From positions 141,524,241-141,588,240 of the forward strand of contig CM043945.1 of NCBI GenBank assembly GCA_014529385.2: a DNA stretch of 64,000 bases, in the 5' to 3' direction. Every line of letters begins with the position of its first letter. Positions within the stretch are counted from its first letter, which is position 1. Shown here in pieces: positions 1 to 10,899 of this stretch. The translations under genes were made by a program, and so were the position numbers. The DNA comes from Adiantum capillus-veneris (Eukaryota; Streptophyta; Polypodiopsida; Polypodiales; Pteridaceae). The notes below the pieces were generated by a model. That model saw only the letters and a program-made list of their open reading frames with translations. It was not told the origin of the DNA and did no database searches.

Positions 1-843
1 ATGGTCACTCCAAGTGGTGAGAAAGAATAACCTTTAAGATATAGCCTTGTAGGTTGGATAAGCGGTGGACCTTAACACACAGATATTCTTAATATAATGA
101 CATAGAGTGGAAAACAGGTGAATCTTGTTAGCAAAGCACTCATGCTACTAGCGAGAATAGCTTGGACAAGTGGCGGACCTTGAATGTAAACCCCCCGTGT
201 ATGAAGTATCGTGGGTTTAAGGTATTTCAATGGAGAATAGCATCTTGGAGACATGGTGCAGCTTGCTTCTCTTCATGTTTCAATGGAGCCTATCTTGGAC
301 AAATGGTGGAGCGTCCTTCTCTCCATGTTTCAATGGAGCCTAGCTTGGACAAGTGGTGGACCTTTGCTTCTCTCTATGTTTCAATAGAGTTAGCTTGGAC
401 AAGTGGTGGACCTTGGAACCAAACACTAATGTAAAACCTATCATGGTCACTCCAAGTGGTGAGAAAGAACAACCTTTAAGATATAGCCTTATAGGTTGGA
501 CAAGTGGTGGACCTTAACACCAAGGTATTCTTAATATAATGACATAGAGTGAAAAAGTGGTGAATGTAGAGACAAAACCACTCATGCTAATAGTGATAAT
601 AGCTTGGACAAGTGGTGGACCTTGAACGTAAGCCCCCCATGTTTCAATAGAGTTAGCTTCGACAAATGGTGGAGCATCCTTTTCTCCATGTTTCAATGGA
701 GCCTAGCTTCGACAAGCGGTGGACCTTTGCTTCTCTCTATGAGAAGAATAGAGTTGGATTCGATAAGTGGTGGACCTTGGAACCAAATCCCCATGTAAAA
801 CATATTATGTTCATTCCAAGTGGTGACAAAGAATACCCTTTAA
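1..843 (+). repeat. Satellite array, block 1
   Basis: Tandem monomers of about 440 bp. Each contains roughly five copies of the 20-mer ttggacaagtggtggacctt, three ~50-bp subrepeats of the form 'catgtttcaatggagcct', and a spacer containing 'cttaatataatgacatagag'. All copies have the same orientation. The window starts inside a monomer. Short open frames of 60-90 codons occur because the monomer has few stops in one frame, but most lack an ATG (they begin at TTG) and are interrupted differently in each copy, so I do not call them genes. The block ends abruptly at 'taccctttaa', where an unrelated AT-rich island begins. Confidence 0.95.
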
Positions 844-1757
844 CACTAGAATGGTAACATGACACTTTTATGTCCTTGGACACTTTTGTGTCCTTTTAAG
901 TGACCATTTTTCTTGAATTATTTGAAGAGTATGAAAATGAATTTCTAGGTTCTATATATCCACAAAGTTGCCGTATGAGCTGAAAAAAACTTAGCATTTT
1001 TTTTTGAGTATCGATCTCACCATTAACCTTACTCTTGCATAACATTTTTGAACCTAAACTGTGTGAAAAAACGGGTCCTGTTTTTGGCTATTTTTCAATT
1101 TTTTGCAACTATACCACTCTAAACTTCATGTTTGTGAGGTTTAGATGGCTAGAGGTTAGGCCTTCATATTACTCAACATGTTTTGATGCTTGTAGGGAGA
1201 GCTAAGTGTTAAAATTGAAAGTTATGACCAATTTACAAGAATTGCATAATCCTATTTTTTGGCCAAAATTAGTACTTTTATGATTTTTTTGGTGGCTTTC
1301 TTGATATTCAAATTCAATTTTTATTGTTTAAGTGTAATGTATAACATAAAGCTAATATTCCTTGAGTTTTGGGGGACCTAATATGCTATATAGCATAGTA
1401 TATGATGATGGTTGAGTTTTTTGATTGCTAAAGAATACGATACATTTTAGAGTAGCAAGTATAACTTTCTAAATATTGCTAGTTTCTTAGGCCAATTGTG
1501 TGTATTTTGTAGGTAGTAACCATATCTAATCATAGACTACAAAATTGGCTAGATATTGAGTAGTTTCTATGGGTTTCTAAAGGTCATAATGCTAAACCCA
1601 ATTTTTTCATGTTTGCTGTATTTAGCACTTCATCATTGCCCCCAAGGTTCCAATTGTAAGAGATCCATTATCCTTTTGACATGCTCCATGGCTCCTTTTG
1701 AATAGAGAGGCCCAAAGGGAACTAAGAAAACATGTATATAGTATTTGTATTGAGTGT
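844..1757. other. AT-rich island interrupting the satellite
   Basis: About 0.9 kb with no similarity to the monomer; the array stops at 'cccttta' and resumes at 'gatcttcttaatataatg'. I see no credible ORF. It starts with 'acact' and ends with 'agtgt', a 5-bp inverted match. Near 870-895 there are two tandem 'gacacttttatgtcc'-like words, one of them palindromic (ggacac-tttt-gtgtcc). It may be a small non-autonomous insertion or an old non-satellite spacer. I see no clear target-site duplication. Confidence 0.5.
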
Positions 1758-2756
1758 GATCTTCTTAATATAATGACATAGAGTGGAAAAGTGGTGACTC
1801 TTGAGACCAAACCACTCATGCTACTAGGGGTAATAGCTTGGACAAGTGGTTGACCTTGAATTTAAACCCCACATGTACAAATTATTGTGGGTTTAAGGTA
1901 TTTCAATGGATCCTAGCATCTTGGAGACATGGTGCAGCTTGCTTCCCTTCATGTTTCAATGAAGCCTATCTTTGACAAATGGTGAATCATCCTTCTCTCC
2001 ATGTTTCAATGGAGCTTATCTTGTACAAGTGGTGGACCTTTGCTTCTCTCTATGTTTCCATAGAGTTAGCTTGGACAAGTGGTGGACCTTGGAACCAAAC
2101 CCCCATGTAAAAAATATCATGGTCATTCCAAGTGGTGAGAAAGAATACCCTTTAAGATATAGCCTTATAGGTTCGAAAAGTGGTCGACCTTAAAACCCAG
2201 ATCTTCTTAATATACTGACATAGAGTGGAAAAATGGTGAATATTAAGAGAAAACCACTCATGCTACTAAGGATAATAGCTTGGACAAGTGGTGGACCTTG
2301 AATGTAAACCCCCCATGTACGAAATATCGTGGGTTTAAGGTATTTTAATGGAGCCTATCATCTTGGAGAGACGGTGCAGCTTGCTTCTCTTCATGTTTCA
2401 ATGGAGCCTATCTTGGACAAATGGTGGAGCATCCTTCTCTCCATGTTTCAATGGAGCCTAGCTTGGACAAGTGGTGGACCTTTGCTTCTCTCTATTTTTC
2501 AATAGAGTTAGCTTCGACAAGTGGTGGACCTTGGAACCAAACCCGCATGTAAAACCTATAATGGTCACTCCAAGTGGTGAGAAAGAATAACGTAAAACCT
2601 ATCATGGTCACTCCAAGTGGTGAGAAAGAACAACCTTTGAGATATAGCCTTCTAGGTTGGACAAGTGGTGGACCTTAACACCCAAATATTCTTAATATAA
2701 TGACATAGAGTGAAAAAGTGATGAATCTTGAGACAAAACCACAAATGCTAGTAGTG
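1758..2756 (+). repeat. Satellite array, block 2
   Basis: Continuation of the ~440-bp satellite, about two monomers, same orientation as block 1. Around 2570-2630 a short segment (the 'aaaacctatcatggtcactcc' region) is tandemly duplicated, evidence of local slippage. The block ends at about 2756 ('gctagtagtgat'), where leader sequence of retrotransposon 1 begins. There is no recognisable target-site duplication with the far junction at 15174. Confidence 0.93.
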
Positions 2757-2892
2757 ATTATGTGTACCTTTTGCCTTGCAATGGGAATGAAGGGATCATA
2801 CAAATCTTCGTGATTCATGCAAACTACTTGACTATGCTAAAGGTTGATTCTACACAAAAATACACAAGCCGTCCTCAGTGGGGGCACCAATT
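2757..2892 (-). repeat. Extra leader fragment outside the 3' LTR of element 1
   Basis: Nearly identical to 12368-12503, the leader and PBS side of element 1, including the first ~20 codons of leader ORF A (ATG at 2818-2816) and the 'gggggcaccaa' PBS-like word. It stops where satellite begins. An ordinary 3' LTR would be followed directly by target DNA, so this is the stump of a second, tandem internal region. Confidence 0.88.
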
Positions 2893-5542
2893 TGAGGCGG
2901 TCCGGGGCGGGCAACAAGAAGAGTGGCCTCTAGACACCCTTCAAGGCTCCCGTGCTGCTCAATGGGGCTGGGGCACAACACAACACAAACCAAAACAACA
3001 AACCCACAGCCAAATCCCAACTACACAAGGGGCACCACCTAGTTTAAGAGCGAACTAGGACGCAAAAGAGGAGAATCGTTAGAGCAACCCACAAACAAGC
3101 AAGGAATTTACACTAACCCTAACACCAATGGAACACTCTTACACACTAAAACATGATAGAGAGAGAGATAGTGCTCGGGATGCTTTGAAACGTATCGGCA
3201 ATGATCAAGCAAACACAACTATATATTTAAGAAAGAGAGAGAAAGGGGGAGGGGGTGCTTGTTGCATTAATACCTTCTTACAAATCTGTCATGACAAATC
3301 AAAGTGAGATTAGTATTTGTTCAACATAGCTTGCGTAAATTTCACCACAACACATCACAAAAAAAAACCACCCCAATCACTGTCTTAAAGCCAGGGGAGT
3401 CCTCTCCACCCTGTCGCCCTCTTACAGTATGTGGGATTTATGGCTAGATTGATGACAACACCAGAGACAAGCTATCAAGAACTTAACAAAAAACACCAAG
3501 ACACTTACGCATCATTGTTGTCCATTACTTCACGTTGGAAGGGAGACAAAGTATCCAAGCTTAGTCCAAATCCACCCTCCTTGATTCAGCAAATGTTGGG
3601 CTTACACTAGTAGGAGAAATGATAGATTTCCTACTCTCAATTGAATGATCACTCTCTCTCTTACAATGGCATAGAGTTTCCTTGCTAATCCCCTATTACA
3701 ACACATGCACATGCAGAAGACAATGAGCTTCCACTCAAGAGCTCCTTCTAGAGAGGTTGAGCTTGGCTTCTCAAGCTATAGTATAGTGCTCTTGCTTATG
3801 GCTCCCCCCTTTTGTGCTAGCTACACCCTCCTTTTATAGCAATTTTGAAGGCTAGGGTTACTCCTCTAACCATGGTTGGGTGAGATTTTCAGCAATTTAT
3901 CTAATTTCTTTTGCTTGGAATTATCAAGAAGTTGGTGGGGAAAGAGAGAGGAGAGAAATGGAGGTGATAGCACTTTTCATAGTGGGTTAGTGTTAGTAGA
4001 GTTAGTATTAATTTACAAATGGAATTGGATATTTACAATGGGAGTATCCATGTAGGATACAAATAAGGAAGAAAAACTTTTAAGAGGTAAGAAAAGGTGG
4101 ATTTCTTACAAGGTTGATGCTCCATGTGTCTTGAGTAGGGCCAATTTTGACGCTTGTTGACGGTCCACTAGCTTTGACGGTACATTTTTTCTCCACTCTT
4201 GACCTTCCTTGAGAGACAAGGTAATTGAAGCTGAGTAATCAACCACCATGATGCTGTCTTTTAAGAGAAGAGGCTGAATTTTGTGGTTTTTTTGATAGAT
4301 ATGGGTAATTTGGAGGAGGAAAAATGAGACTAGGTGGTCAATTTTGGAATGGAATTGTGTGTGGGAGGTATGAGTTCACCATGGTTTCTCTTATTCTTCA
4401 AGGTTGAGGAGAAGGTGAGTAGTGTGCAGAGAGGAGTGGTGAGAGATATGGGGATGATGAGTGGAGAAGTGTGTGTGAAAGAGAAAAATGATAAAGTGGA
4501 AGAGAGAGTGTGGCTGCATAGCATGGGAAAACTGGGGTCCACTAAAAAAATCATAGCTCACACCTCGTAGCTCAAAAAAATATGAAAAAATTTGAGGCAA
4601 AAGTTCAGCCCACGAGCTACAACTTTTGTTTGTATCACCTTTTCAAATTTGGAGAGCAAGTGAACTTTTAAAAATTCAGCAAAACCGACCGTTTTTTTCC
4701 ACTGCAAAGGTCCTTGTGGGGTCCTTCTTTGGATGATTCTTTTGAATACCTCCAAGAGTGAGCCCTCCATAGTGCATGTATGCATGCCACCTACCCTTGA
4801 CCTTATTTGGTAGGTCTATAATTGAAGATATTGTTGAGATTATGATATAAGTGAATAGTACAACTAAGAAAATCAAATATTGAGGGGTCTAAAAAATATG
4901 TATATGTCAAATATAAATAATATAAGTGGAAAAAATATAAAGGGGTCAAAAGAAATCTCTCTCATTATGAGGCTACCATAAAAAGATAAATATTTTTGGT
5001 GTTCTAAAAAAAAAAACAAAATAGATGTAGGAAGGAAAAAATCACAATAGTGAAAAAATATACACATAAATAAAACTACTTTTTTTGGATTTTTGTTGGG
5101 GTGGAGTTACACCAAATATAAGAGAAGCTTACATGAAAATATTTCTATATGGAATAAAGAATATGAAAAATGGTAAGAAAAATTGTGGTAATGGTGACGC
5201 AATGTACAGAGCATAAATAACACACACCTAGGTAGAAATATTTAAATAAATACCAAAATAATTATGAAAAAATCTTTTATTTAGGCCCTATATATAAAGA
5301 AATATTTACATACGCATGGGCCATAATATACTTATATTTTATTTATTTTTTATTTATTTTTTGGCTCAACTAGCCCAATGACTAGCTAATTGAGGGTTTT
5401 TTAAGAAGATATGGGAAAAGTCCCGCGACTCACACACGCCTATGTACAGTGAAATGGTAGGGATAGCCACAGTGTTTGGGTGATTTTGGTAGGGTGAGGT
5501 AACTCACTGTGGTAATTACAAAGAGCCGAAAAACGGCTATCA
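2893..5542 (-). repeat. 3' LTR of element 1
   Basis: 2650 bp; on the plus strand it begins TGAGGCGG and ends GGCTATCA, so the minus-strand LTR is TG...CA. It matches 12504-15173 almost throughout, with scattered substitutions and a small indel near 5330-5400. It contains short GA tracts and a TATA-like box on the minus strand at 3840-3831. Small ORFs on both strands inside it (for example around 4330-4880) also occur in the other LTR and are not convincing genes. Confidence 0.93.
3831..3840 (-). promoter_or_regulatory. TATA-like box in 3' LTR of element 1
   Basis: Minus strand reads gctataaaag, followed by gagggtg. The same motif is in the other LTR, and TATA boxes in comparable GC-flanked context occur in elements 2 and 3. 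Confidence 0.6.
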
Positions 5543-5565
5543 TTAGCCGTCCCCCTGGATGATGG
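5543..5565 (-). other. Polypurine tract of element 1
   Basis: Minus strand reads ccagggggacggctaa immediately before the 3' LTR TG. Purine-rich and correctly placed for priming of plus-strand DNA synthesis; position is the main evidence. Confidence 0.7.
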
Positions 5566-5570
5566 TATAT

Positions 5571-6998
5571 TCATGTACCATCATAGAGCATCTTTTCCAA
5601 AGACAGTGCTTCAGAGTCCTTAACAAGATCTTCATTGTTTGGCCCCTCGGAATTTTGGCTAGAGTTACACTCATGCTTCATGTAACAATACTTACATGAG
5701 ACAGTGGCCTTTTGACAGATCTTTGGTAGATCCTTTGGTAGAAGGCGACTCAAATAGGGCTTCAAGCGATACCCGTTTACTTTCCTGGAGTGCTCTTTAC
5801 CATTCAAGTCCATAAGCTGATAGTAACTTGAATTGAAAGCCTTCTTGACTATGTATGGCCCTTGCCATCTAGTTTCAAACTTGGCATCAAAACGATTATC
5901 GAGTCGATTGTCATACCTTAGCACCAGATCTCCTTCATTGATGCCTTTGTCCTTTAGTTTCTTGTCAAGCTTCTCCTTCGCCTGCCTAGCTTTCCTCTTG
6001 TAGCACTCGTATGATGCTTCTCTTTTCCACTCAAGCTCAGCTAAGGTAAGAAGTCGATCCATCCATGCTTCTTGATCATCTTGTGCTGATTTTCCATGAA
6101 GTCGCATTGTTGGAATGTTTAGTTCAATTGGCTGTAAAGCCTCTTGACCATAGACCAAGTGAAATGGTGTGAACTCCATGGCTTCCCTATATGTGGTTCG
6201 ATACGCCCACAAGGCACCATCCAAGAAGTCATCCCACAACTTTGTCTTGCTTTTCACCATCTTTCTAATGATGCCTGCAATGACACCATTAGCTTTTTCT
6301 ACCAAACCATTTGATTGGGGATAGTAGGGTGTACTGTGACGATGTAGAATGTGAAGTTCTTCACAGACTTCTGTGAGCAATCCCTTTCTAAACCCTGGAC
6401 CATTATCAGAAACAATCTCCAAAGGTGTGCTAAATCTGCAACAAATGTGATTATACACAAACTTGCTAACTGTCCTCTCATTCAATCTTGCCACACTTTG
6501 AGCTTCCACCCACCTAGTCATATAGTCTACAGCCACTAGAATGTAGAGTTTACCATTTTTTGTCCTAGGCAGAGGACCCATAGCATCAATGCCCCACTTT
6601 TCAAAGGGTCCATTTGCAATCACTATTTGCCTCGGGCCATGCACCAACCTTCTATTTCCATTTATCTGACAATTGTGACAGCTTTTACACCAATGTTGAA
6701 CATCCACATGCAAGCTTGGCCAAACATACCCCGCAAGAAAAATCTTCTTCACAGTTAATTCTTGGGCAAAATGACCACCACATGCTTCTTCGTGCAAACC
6801 TTTTAGAATGGCTGGAATTTCCTCAATAGTTGGTACTCTTCTGCACACTTGATCCTTCCCTCTTTGATAGAGGGAGCCTTCTAGGAAGAGATACATGCTT
6901 GCCTTCTTCATGAGTCTCCTCTTCTGAGCTTTTGTGAAGTCTGGTGGAAACTCACCCTCCAAAATGTAGCCAATGATGGGAGCCAATGACTCCAATCC
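5571..6998 (-). CDS. Integrase part of element 1 polyprotein
   Basis: About 475 codons in the same frame as the upstream gag-pol ORF, separated from it only by a TAG at 7001-6999; there is no ATG at its start (it opens GGA-TTG), so it depends on readthrough or is the broken tail of one polyprotein. The zinc-binding HHCC module is visible (H68, H75, C106, C109 counting from the TTG). The DDE core follows: D137 in WGIDAMGP, D197 in VSDNGPGF and E233 in NGLVEK, with the expected 35 residues between the last two. A basic C-terminal region follows (RYDNRL, WQGPYIVKKAF). No chromodomain is evident. It would insert the cDNA copy into chromosomal DNA. Confidence 0.92.
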   Translation of the reverse strand, partial: GLESLAPIIGYILEGEFPPDFTKAQKRRLMKKASMYLFLEGSLYQRGKDQVCRRVPTIEEIPAILKGLHEEACGGHFAQELTVKKIFLAGYVWPSLHVDVQHWCKSCHNCQINGNRRLVHGPRQIVIANGPFEKWGIDAMGPLPRTKNGKLYILVAVDYMTRWVEAQSVARLNERTVSKFVYNHICCRFSTPLEIVSDNGPGFRKGLLTEVCEELHILHRHSTPYYPQSNGLVEKANGVIAGIIRKMVKSKTKLWDDFLDGALWAYRTTYREAMEFTPFHLVYGQEALQPIELNIPTMRLHGKSAQDDQEAWMDRLLTLAELEWKREASYECYKRKARQAKEKLDKKLKDKGINEGDLVLRYDNRLDNRFDAKFETRWQGPYIVKKAFNSSYYQLMDLNGKEHSRKVNGYRLKPYLSRLLPKDLPKICQKATVSCKYCYMKHECNSSQNSEGPNNEDLVKDSEALSLEKMLYDGT

Positions 6999-9900
6999 CT
7001 AGTATCTCGGTTTCTTGACAGTTGCTGCCACCATGATGACCTGCACTTCTCTCTCAACACATGTAACTGCTTGTTGTGCAAGTAAATCGGCATCTTCATT
7101 TTGTTTCCTCGGAATATGATATAGTTGCACTTCTTCAAACTGATTAAACATCCTACGAATGGCATGAACTTTTGTCCTTAAGCTTTCATTCTTGCATGCC
7201 CAAATGCCTAAAATCTGTTTAACAATGAGAAGTGCATCTCCCTTTACCATGAGACGTTTTATCCCTTGGCCAATGCACATCTTCAAACCATGAAGTAGTG
7301 TGTCGTATTCTGCTTCATTGTTGCTAGTTGAACCTGGTAGATTGAACTTCTCTTTCATGACCACCTCTCCACTTGGGTTGAGCAACACTAGCCCTCCCCC
7401 TGCTTTTCCTGTGGCTCGACGAAAAGCTCCATCAAAGAACAAGGTAAAAGCATTAGGAATACTTTTTGGTGGTGGCAATGGTAGGGTCTTTACTTCAGGC
7501 ACCTTAATCTCCTTCTCACGTACCCTATAAGTGAGAATCCCTGCCAATTGTGCACGCACACTATCTTCTACCTTGAAAGAGTATTGGAACTCTTGCAACT
7601 CCATAATCCACTTTGAGATCCTAGTACTAAGATTCATTTGAGATGACACCCAAGGGAACAAATTTTCTGCAGTGAGAATTACAAAAGGTTTTGGTAGCAG
7701 GTAGGATCTAAACTTTCTCACCGCAAACATGAGAGAAAGCATCATGAGTTCTGCTTGTGTGTAGTCTCTCTCCAAAGCATTCATGACCCTACTAGCAAAG
7801 TAGATGGGTCGCATCCTTGTACTGTGGGGATCTTGTTGTAGCAACACAGCACCAATTGTTTCCCTTCCAACACTAGAGCTAACAAAGAATGTGTACTCCC
7901 AACAAGGAGGCATGAGTGTTGGTAGCTCTGACAAAATGAGTTTAATGTTACAAAAATACTCTTCAAGCTCATCAGACCATGCAAATTCTACTTGTTGTGT
8001 CAACTTTTGCAAAGGATGAAGCAACTCCGAGGCTAAGTGAATGAAGCGTGACATATACTTCACCTTCTGAATGAAAGAGATGACCTCCTTAAGACTCTTC
8101 GGTGATGGGAGCTCAATAAGAGCCTTTGACTTTGAAGGATCCACCTCAATGCCTTTATGGGAAACCTTGTGACCGAGCAAGATCACTTCATCCTCACCTA
8201 TGTGGCACTTGTCGGGGTTGAGTTGACCTCCCATGTCGTAGAGCTTCTTTAAACCTTCTTCTACCCTTTGTAGATGCAATGATTTTGAGCTATAAATACA
8301 GAAATCATCAATGAACACCCTAATTGACTTTCCAAAGAATGCTTGAAACACCATGTTCATGAAACGTTGGAATGTTGCAGGAGCATTTTTCACACCAAAT
8401 GGCATGACTCTAAAAGCATAACAACCCCAAGGAGTGATAAAGGTTGTTTTCAATTGATCCTCTAGTGCAATCCCTATTTGAAAGTAACCTGAGTAACCAT
8501 CGCACACAATGTACTTCTCATGACCAGCTACCTCATTTAGTATCTCATCCTGGAATGGGAGGGGAAAGTGATCTCTCTTTGTTGCCTCATTGAGGGGACG
8601 GTAATCCACACACACCCTCCACTTGCCGTTCTTCTTAGGAGTGACAACAACAGGAGAGACCCACTCTGAATTCTCCACTGGATAAATGAACCCTGCTGCT
8701 AGAAGCTTTCTTACCCCCTTGAGTAAAGCCTGCTCCTTGATGACTCCTAGCCTTCGTAGCTTCTGAGCCTTAGGTGTGGCCTCTGGCTTCAACTCAATTT
8801 TGTGTTGAACAGCATCTACTCCACGCACATCGGTGTAGTCTTTAGCAAAAAGCCTCGGAAACTTCCTTAGCACACATTTGAACTCCTCTCTTTCATCCTT
8901 TGTAAGTGTTGTTGATAACATACCTTCTAACATTCCTTCATCTTCCACCTTTTGGTTCTCTTGGGAACCTACCTCTTCCAAACCTTGACAAGAGGTCTCT
9001 TGGTTGCTTGGCTTAAACCTTACCCCCATGACTTCGATGGAAGACTCCTCTTCAGTAATGCTACTACTACTTTCTTCTTCTGAAGTGCTATCGGTCCAAC
9101 CTTCTTCCGTCTCACTTTGAGATGATTCTTCATGGAGCTCCTCTTGGCGTTGCTCCTTCATGTCAAAGACAACCTTCTTATGATTGTCATTCCTGCAAAT
9201 TAATTTCCCACTCTCCCAATCCTGCAAAGCTCGCATTTTCATTAGCCATGGTCTTCCTAGGATAAATGGGTAACCATTTCCCTTGGTAGACATGACATAG
9301 AAATCCACTGCCTTCTTAATGCCAAAGGCCTCCACAAAAACATTTTTACAAATGCCTACGCACCTAGCCTTGCTATTGTTTGCCATTTTCACTTTGATTT
9401 CAGGTGTCTCATGGATGTGCATGCCTAGTCTTTGCATGAGCCCTTCTGTCATGATGCAAATTTGTGCACCCCCATCCACTAGATTTTTCCTAACCAATCT
9501 TCCTTTGATGTAACAGTCTAGCACCGGTGTAATGTCCTCGTTCATTTCAGCATGTGCAATTTTTACAACAGGAAAACTCTCTTTTACCTTTCTCCTAGTG
9601 CTAACTGCCTTTGTTAAATCCCTCCTAACTTGTGGGCATAATGCAAGAAACTGAGGCCATGAGATATCAGGACCCTTACCTCGCATGTCTTCCAACAGGT
9701 TGTATGGAGCCATACCATGTCCAAGAGGGAAGTCTTGGAGATTGATACGACGCCGAGTCCTCTTAGCTTCCTTGGTCTCCTTTGCCTTCTTGCCTTGTCC
9801 ATGGTCACTCTGTGATGGGACACCCTCTTTCTCTTTACCTTTTCCTCGGCCACGCTTAATGCCATTGGCTTCCATGTCAAACTCATTTGAATTTGTCACC

Positions 9901-10850
9901 TCTACCACATGCACATTTGGATCTGGCAAAGGTGGAACTCCTTCTACCCCTTGTGGAGGTGGTCTTGGTCCATTTGGTCTTTGTAGAAGCCTTGGTTGTT
10001 GACCAGTTCCTTCACCTGCATTCATCACTGGGTAATTCAAGTTAGGTCTCCCTGGCTCCCCACGGGGCCAAGGACAATTATACATCCCATGTCCAGACTC
10101 TCCGCAATTCCAACATTGCAAGACTCTCCTAGGTCGTGGATCTCGCTCTTCAGACTTCTTTGCTTGTCCGTTTGGACCTACAGCTTGTGCAAGGTGAATT
10201 GACAGGCTGCTTAAAGATTCGTTTAACTTCTCAATTACTTCCGCCGTTACCTCAGGAAGCTCCCTTGATGTTGATGCTTGTGACTTACCTTTGGGTCTAA
10301 GACCTTCTATTGGAAACTCTCCCCTTAAGCACTTGAGTTTCCTATACTTCTCAGCAGCCCTAGTTTCAGCTGCATCAAAAGTAGCAGGTGCACCCGCCTC
10401 AACTTTTACCTTAAGGTCAGGAAAGAGTCCGGCTATGAACCTCTCCTTCTTTAAAAATTTTGCACCATCACCAGGGTTAGCAACATTTCGTATCCATAGA
10501 GCCCAAAGACGTAGAAACTCTTGCTTGTACAAGTAGTAGTCATCTAAGTCTTTTTGCTTATGAGAAACAATGTCTTGCCATAGTTTTTGAGTGTTTTGGG
10601 GATCAAAGAAGTATCTCTTAAAACGATTCAAAACTTCTGTGTAATTCCCCTTGACTTCCTCAGGCAAAGAGTCAAACCAAGTACTAGCATCTTTCCTAAG
10701 GACCACCTCAAACATTTCTACACGTTCTTGATCGGTTACTATCCTCTTGATACGGCAAGACATCTTGAAATTTGCTAAAAATAATTCTGCATCCTCTCCA
10801 GGCTCTCCAAAGAAAAGAGGATATCCAGACATTTGGCGTTGGCTCTCCAT
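6999..10850 (-). CDS. Gag-protease-RT-RNase H polyprotein of element 1
   Basis: 1283 codons from a true ATG (10850-10848). Domains in order: gag capsid-like region ~10-180; CCHC zinc knuckle C246/C249/H254/C259; basic linker; aspartic protease with DGGA at 459-462 (most families have DTGA or DSGA; Tat-type elements often have DGG); acidic linker ~570-640; reverse transcriptase ~690-860 with VCDGYSG (D784) and FIDD (847-850); connection plus a first RNase H whose usual first catalytic Asp is absent (FFVSSSVG near 990); second, archaeal-type RNase H ~1135-1262 with D1140, E1179, D1205 and the NEDAD aspartates. It ends at TAG 7001-6999 and integrase continues in the same frame. A cytoplasmic particle protein and replication enzyme set. 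Confidence 0.95.
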   Translation of the reverse strand: MESQRQMSGYPLFFGEPGEDAELFLANFKMSCRIKRIVTDQERVEMFEVVLRKDASTWFDSLPEEVKGNYTEVLNRFKRYFFDPQNTQKLWQDIVSHKQKDLDDYYLYKQEFLRLWALWIRNVANPGDGAKFLKKERFIAGLFPDLKVKVEAGAPATFDAAETRAAEKYRKLKCLRGEFPIEGLRPKGKSQASTSRELPEVTAEVIEKLNESLSSLSIHLAQAVGPNGQAKKSEERDPRPRRVLQCWNCGESGHGMYNCPWPRGEPGRPNLNYPVMNAGEGTGQQPRLLQRPNGPRPPPQGVEGVPPLPDPNVHVVEVTNSNEFDMEANGIKRGRGKGKEKEGVPSQSDHGQGKKAKETKEAKRTRRRINLQDFPLGHGMAPYNLLEDMRGKGPDISWPQFLALCPQVRRDLTKAVSTRRKVKESFPVVKIAHAEMNEDITPVLDCYIKGRLVRKNLVDGGAQICIMTEGLMQRLGMHIHETPEIKVKMANNSKARCVGICKNVFVEAFGIKKAVDFYVMSTKGNGYPFILGRPWLMKMRALQDWESGKLICRNDNHKKVVFDMKEQRQEELHEESSQSETEEGWTDSTSEEESSSSITEEESSIEVMGVRFKPSNQETSCQGLEEVGSQENQKVEDEGMLEGMLSTTLTKDEREEFKCVLRKFPRLFAKDYTDVRGVDAVQHKIELKPEATPKAQKLRRLGVIKEQALLKGVRKLLAAGFIYPVENSEWVSPVVVTPKKNGKWRVCVDYRPLNEATKRDHFPLPFQDEILNEVAGHEKYIVCDGYSGYFQIGIALEDQLKTTFITPWGCYAFRVMPFGVKNAPATFQRFMNMVFQAFFGKSIRVFIDDFCIYSSKSLHLQRVEEGLKKLYDMGGQLNPDKCHIGEDEVILLGHKVSHKGIEVDPSKSKALIELPSPKSLKEVISFIQKVKYMSRFIHLASELLHPLQKLTQQVEFAWSDELEEYFCNIKLILSELPTLMPPCWEYTFFVSSSVGRETIGAVLLQQDPHSTRMRPIYFASRVMNALERDYTQAELMMLSLMFAVRKFRSYLLPKPFVILTAENLFPWVSSQMNLSTRISKWIMELQEFQYSFKVEDSVRAQLAGILTYRVREKEIKVPEVKTLPLPPPKSIPNAFTLFFDGAFRRATGKAGGGLVLLNPSGEVVMKEKFNLPGSTSNNEAEYDTLLHGLKMCIGQGIKRLMVKGDALLIVKQILGIWACKNESLRTKVHAIRRMFNQFEEVQLYHIPRKQNEDADLLAQQAVTCVEREVQVIMVAATVKKPRY

Positions 10851-10899
10851 TATTATGAAAGATTACAACACGAGTTACAATAAGGGATACAATAGAGAT

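Noticed and set aside
2762-3058. Plus-strand ORF of 98 codons, repeated at 12343-12624
   Set aside because: Antisense to the element 1 leader and LTR; present twice only because the leader and LTR are duplicated.
4330-5067. Several 60-78-codon ORFs in the element 1 LTRs
   Set aside because: Occur in both LTRs, overlap on both strands and carry low-complexity Phe/Ser runs; no start context or motif.
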